Origin: Marinobacter xestospongiae
GTDB taxonomy: Bacteria; Pseudomonadota; Gammaproteobacteria; Pseudomonadales; Oleiphilaceae
Assembly: GCF_023156385.1 (NCBI RefSeq)
Contig: NZ_JAKZAK010000005.1
Location: 182,020-246,019, forward strand
Direction: 5' to 3'
Length of the DNA stretch: 64,000 nucleotides
The notes under the pieces were generated by a model, which saw only the letters and a program-made list of their open reading frames with translations, ran no database searches and was not told where the DNA came from. Shown here in pieces: positions 62,900-64,000 of this stretch. Position 1 is the stretch's first letter. Each line of letters begins with the position of its first letter. A program made the position numbers and the translations under genes.

Positions 62900-63724
62900 A
62901 TGTACCACAAACCCCAGGGTGTGCCGGATAACCACCCGAACCCAGGCAAGCCCACCCTGAACGGCGGCTCGCCAAGCCGGGATGTCTCTGGCGGTGACTT
63001 TCCGTTCTACCACGGCCAGCCGATCACCCTCAATTCCGGCCAATGGCTGCTGGTGCTGGCAGCGGTTGCCGTGGGCTTCGCCTGTCTCACAGCGCCGATT
63101 CCGGTACTGATCTCGCCGACGGGTATCGTGATCCGTACCGTATTGTTCGCGGTGGTTCCTCTTGTGGCATTGCGTTGTGTGGCTGGCCCGCATTGGAAAG
63201 CGCTGTTTCGCCCTGTACGTGGTGTGGATATCGGGTGGATGCTTGCCTTTGCGATTCTCAACCTGATCGTGAGCAGCCTGGTCGGCATTCTGGTGATGAA
63301 GCTGTTCGGAGCTGATGTGAACGTCGCGGTTGGCGGCCTGGCAAACCAGGCAGCCGCTGACCAGATGGTCTTCTTCCTGCGCTCTGTTCCACAGCTGTTG
63401 GGCGAGGAGATTCTGACCATACTGCCGTTTCTGGCCATCCTTTTCTGGATGCACAACCGCCTGGGACTGAGCCGTGGTATCTCGGTGCTTATCGCCTGGG
63501 TAGTCTCTGCGGTGATATTCGGCTTGGCACACCTGCCGTCCTACAACTGGAATTGGCTCCAGTGCATCCTGATTATTGGCAGTGCACGACTCGTATTGAC
63601 CCTGGCCTACATCAAAACCAGGAATCTGTGGGTCTCCACCGGTGCCCACATCATCAATGACTGGGCCATCTTCGGGGTCGTTATCATCGCCTCGGCGCCA
63701 GGGTTCTCCCAGGCAGGGCCTTAA
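62900..63724 (+). CDS. CPBP-family intramembrane metalloprotease
   Basis: 274-aa membrane protein of the CPBP (CAAX protease/bacteriocin-processing) family. The metal-site motifs are present in a C-terminal four-helix core: LLGEEILTILPFLAI (Glu-Glu), IFGLAHLPSYNWNW (His) and STGAHIINDW (His). The N-tail of about 50 residues is Pro/Gly-rich and soluble. AGGAAA precedes ATG 62900. It follows a small membrane protein after 11 nt. Family roles include toxin self-immunity and prenyl-protein processing; the substrate is unknown. Confidence 0.82.
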   Translation: MYHKPQGVPDNHPNPGKPTLNGGSPSRDVSGGDFPFYHGQPITLNSGQWLLVLAAVAVGFACLTAPIPVLISPTGIVIRTVLFAVVPLVALRCVAGPHWKALFRPVRGVDIGWMLAFAILNLIVSSLVGILVMKLFGADVNVAVGGLANQAAADQMVFFLRSVPQLLGEEILTILPFLAILFWMHNRLGLSRGISVLIAWVVSAVIFGLAHLPSYNWNWLQCILIIGSARLVLTLAYIKTRNLWVSTGAHIINDWAIFGVVIIASAPGFSQAGP

Positions 63725-64000
63725 TCAGAGGCTCCTCAAAGGATGTGAGGAACAGCGCATTGTACGGGTCGACTTCTCCCGCCGATGCTCTGGCTGGTCT
63801 GGCCAGCGGAGCAAAACCAAGCGGCTATCAGGGTGCGCAAAATGTGGAAGTCAAACGAATACGTGGTGCAATCACAGGGTCTTGCCTTTTGCCCTCTTGC
63901 CAATTGTGGGAGGGCATAGCAGTCTAGCCCGGATTTCTCATAGGCTGCCAACAAGTTTCGCAGACTGGTCGACCCATCGCCATGCCGGCTCAGCTCAGGC
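63725..64000. other. Right-edge intergenic region without a supported gene
   Basis: 276 bp with only a short frame on each strand, neither with a ribosome-binding site. The minus-strand frame (63736–63954) starts LAAYEKSGLDCYALPQLARG and might be the end of a transposase or other mobile-element remnant; I could not confirm this. Confidence 0.3.

Noticed and set aside
1..64000. CRISPR arrays, rRNA operons, complete tRNAs, intact insertion sequences
   Set aside because: No regularly spaced repeats, rRNA-like blocks, cloverleaf sequences or transposase genes were seen on either strand.

Overview
This 64 kb window looks like chromosomal DNA from a marine gammaproteobacterium, most likely Marinobacter or a close relative. 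That is inferred from the gene content (OsmC–YcaO fusion, malate:quinone oxidoreductase, BenE, CopA/CopB, DksA2/DUF1826), the high-GC coding style and the dense divergent or convergent gene pairs. No rRNA gene, complete tRNA, CRISPR array or intact insertion sequence is visible. Assignments are by reading motifs and translations, with no database search.

Layout. 0–11.4 kb: PLP serine/threonine dehydratase, zinc alcohol dehydrogenase, FabH, a lone CZB protein, trpS with a Trp-rich leader peptide, a crotonase, a yggS/amidotransferase operon divergent from a MocR regulator, and a Kef-type antiporter. 11.5–16.9 kb: a more AT-rich accessory stretch with a SMI1/KNR4-like protein, small membrane proteins, a nitrilase-fold amidohydrolase, two lipoproteins and a GNAT acetyltransferase. 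17–24.7 kb: sodium:solute symporter, universal stress protein, OsmC–YcaO, a C39-like cysteine peptidase domain, a methyltransferase, an alpha/beta hydrolase, a very small secreted protein and an LpxR-like protein. 24.8–30 kb: thioredoxin, LysR, TonB receptor, Fe–S serine dehydratase. 30–34.7 kb: a dCache chemoreceptor, then a GST/tautomerase/BenE operon facing an HxlR regulator. 34.8–39.9 kb: a copper-resistance locus (two-component system divergent from cupredoxin–copA–copB). 40–43 kb: SDR/LysR pair and an MDR oxidoreductase. 43–52 kb: permease, iron alcohol dehydrogenase and succinate-semialdehyde-type dehydrogenase, next to a periplasmic binding protein, NtrC-type activator and histidine kinase. 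52–57.3 kb: RND pump, adaptor and TetR regulator. 57.2–64 kb: a Zur-box pair (DUF1826 and zinc-free DksA), mqo, a Rieske oxygenase, an AraC regulator, a CPBP protease.

How genes work together. Two regulatory assemblies stand out. First, trpS is preceded by a 23-residue leader peptide with tandem Trp codons, followed by mutually exclusive RNA stems, one of which hides the trpS ribosome-binding site; this has the form of translational attenuation of a tRNA synthetase. Second, the gap upstream of the aldehyde dehydrogenase/alcohol dehydrogenase/permease genes holds a consensus-quality sigma-54 promoter with three palindromes 75–140 bp upstream. The adjacent binding protein, kinase and sigma-54 activator would make a self-contained sensing and catabolic module. 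Other clear control sites are a Zur box, a symmetric pair of TTCAG-N6-TTCAG repeats in the copper locus, a MocR-type inverted repeat, HxlR-type GTTAC/GTAAC elements and TetR palindromes.
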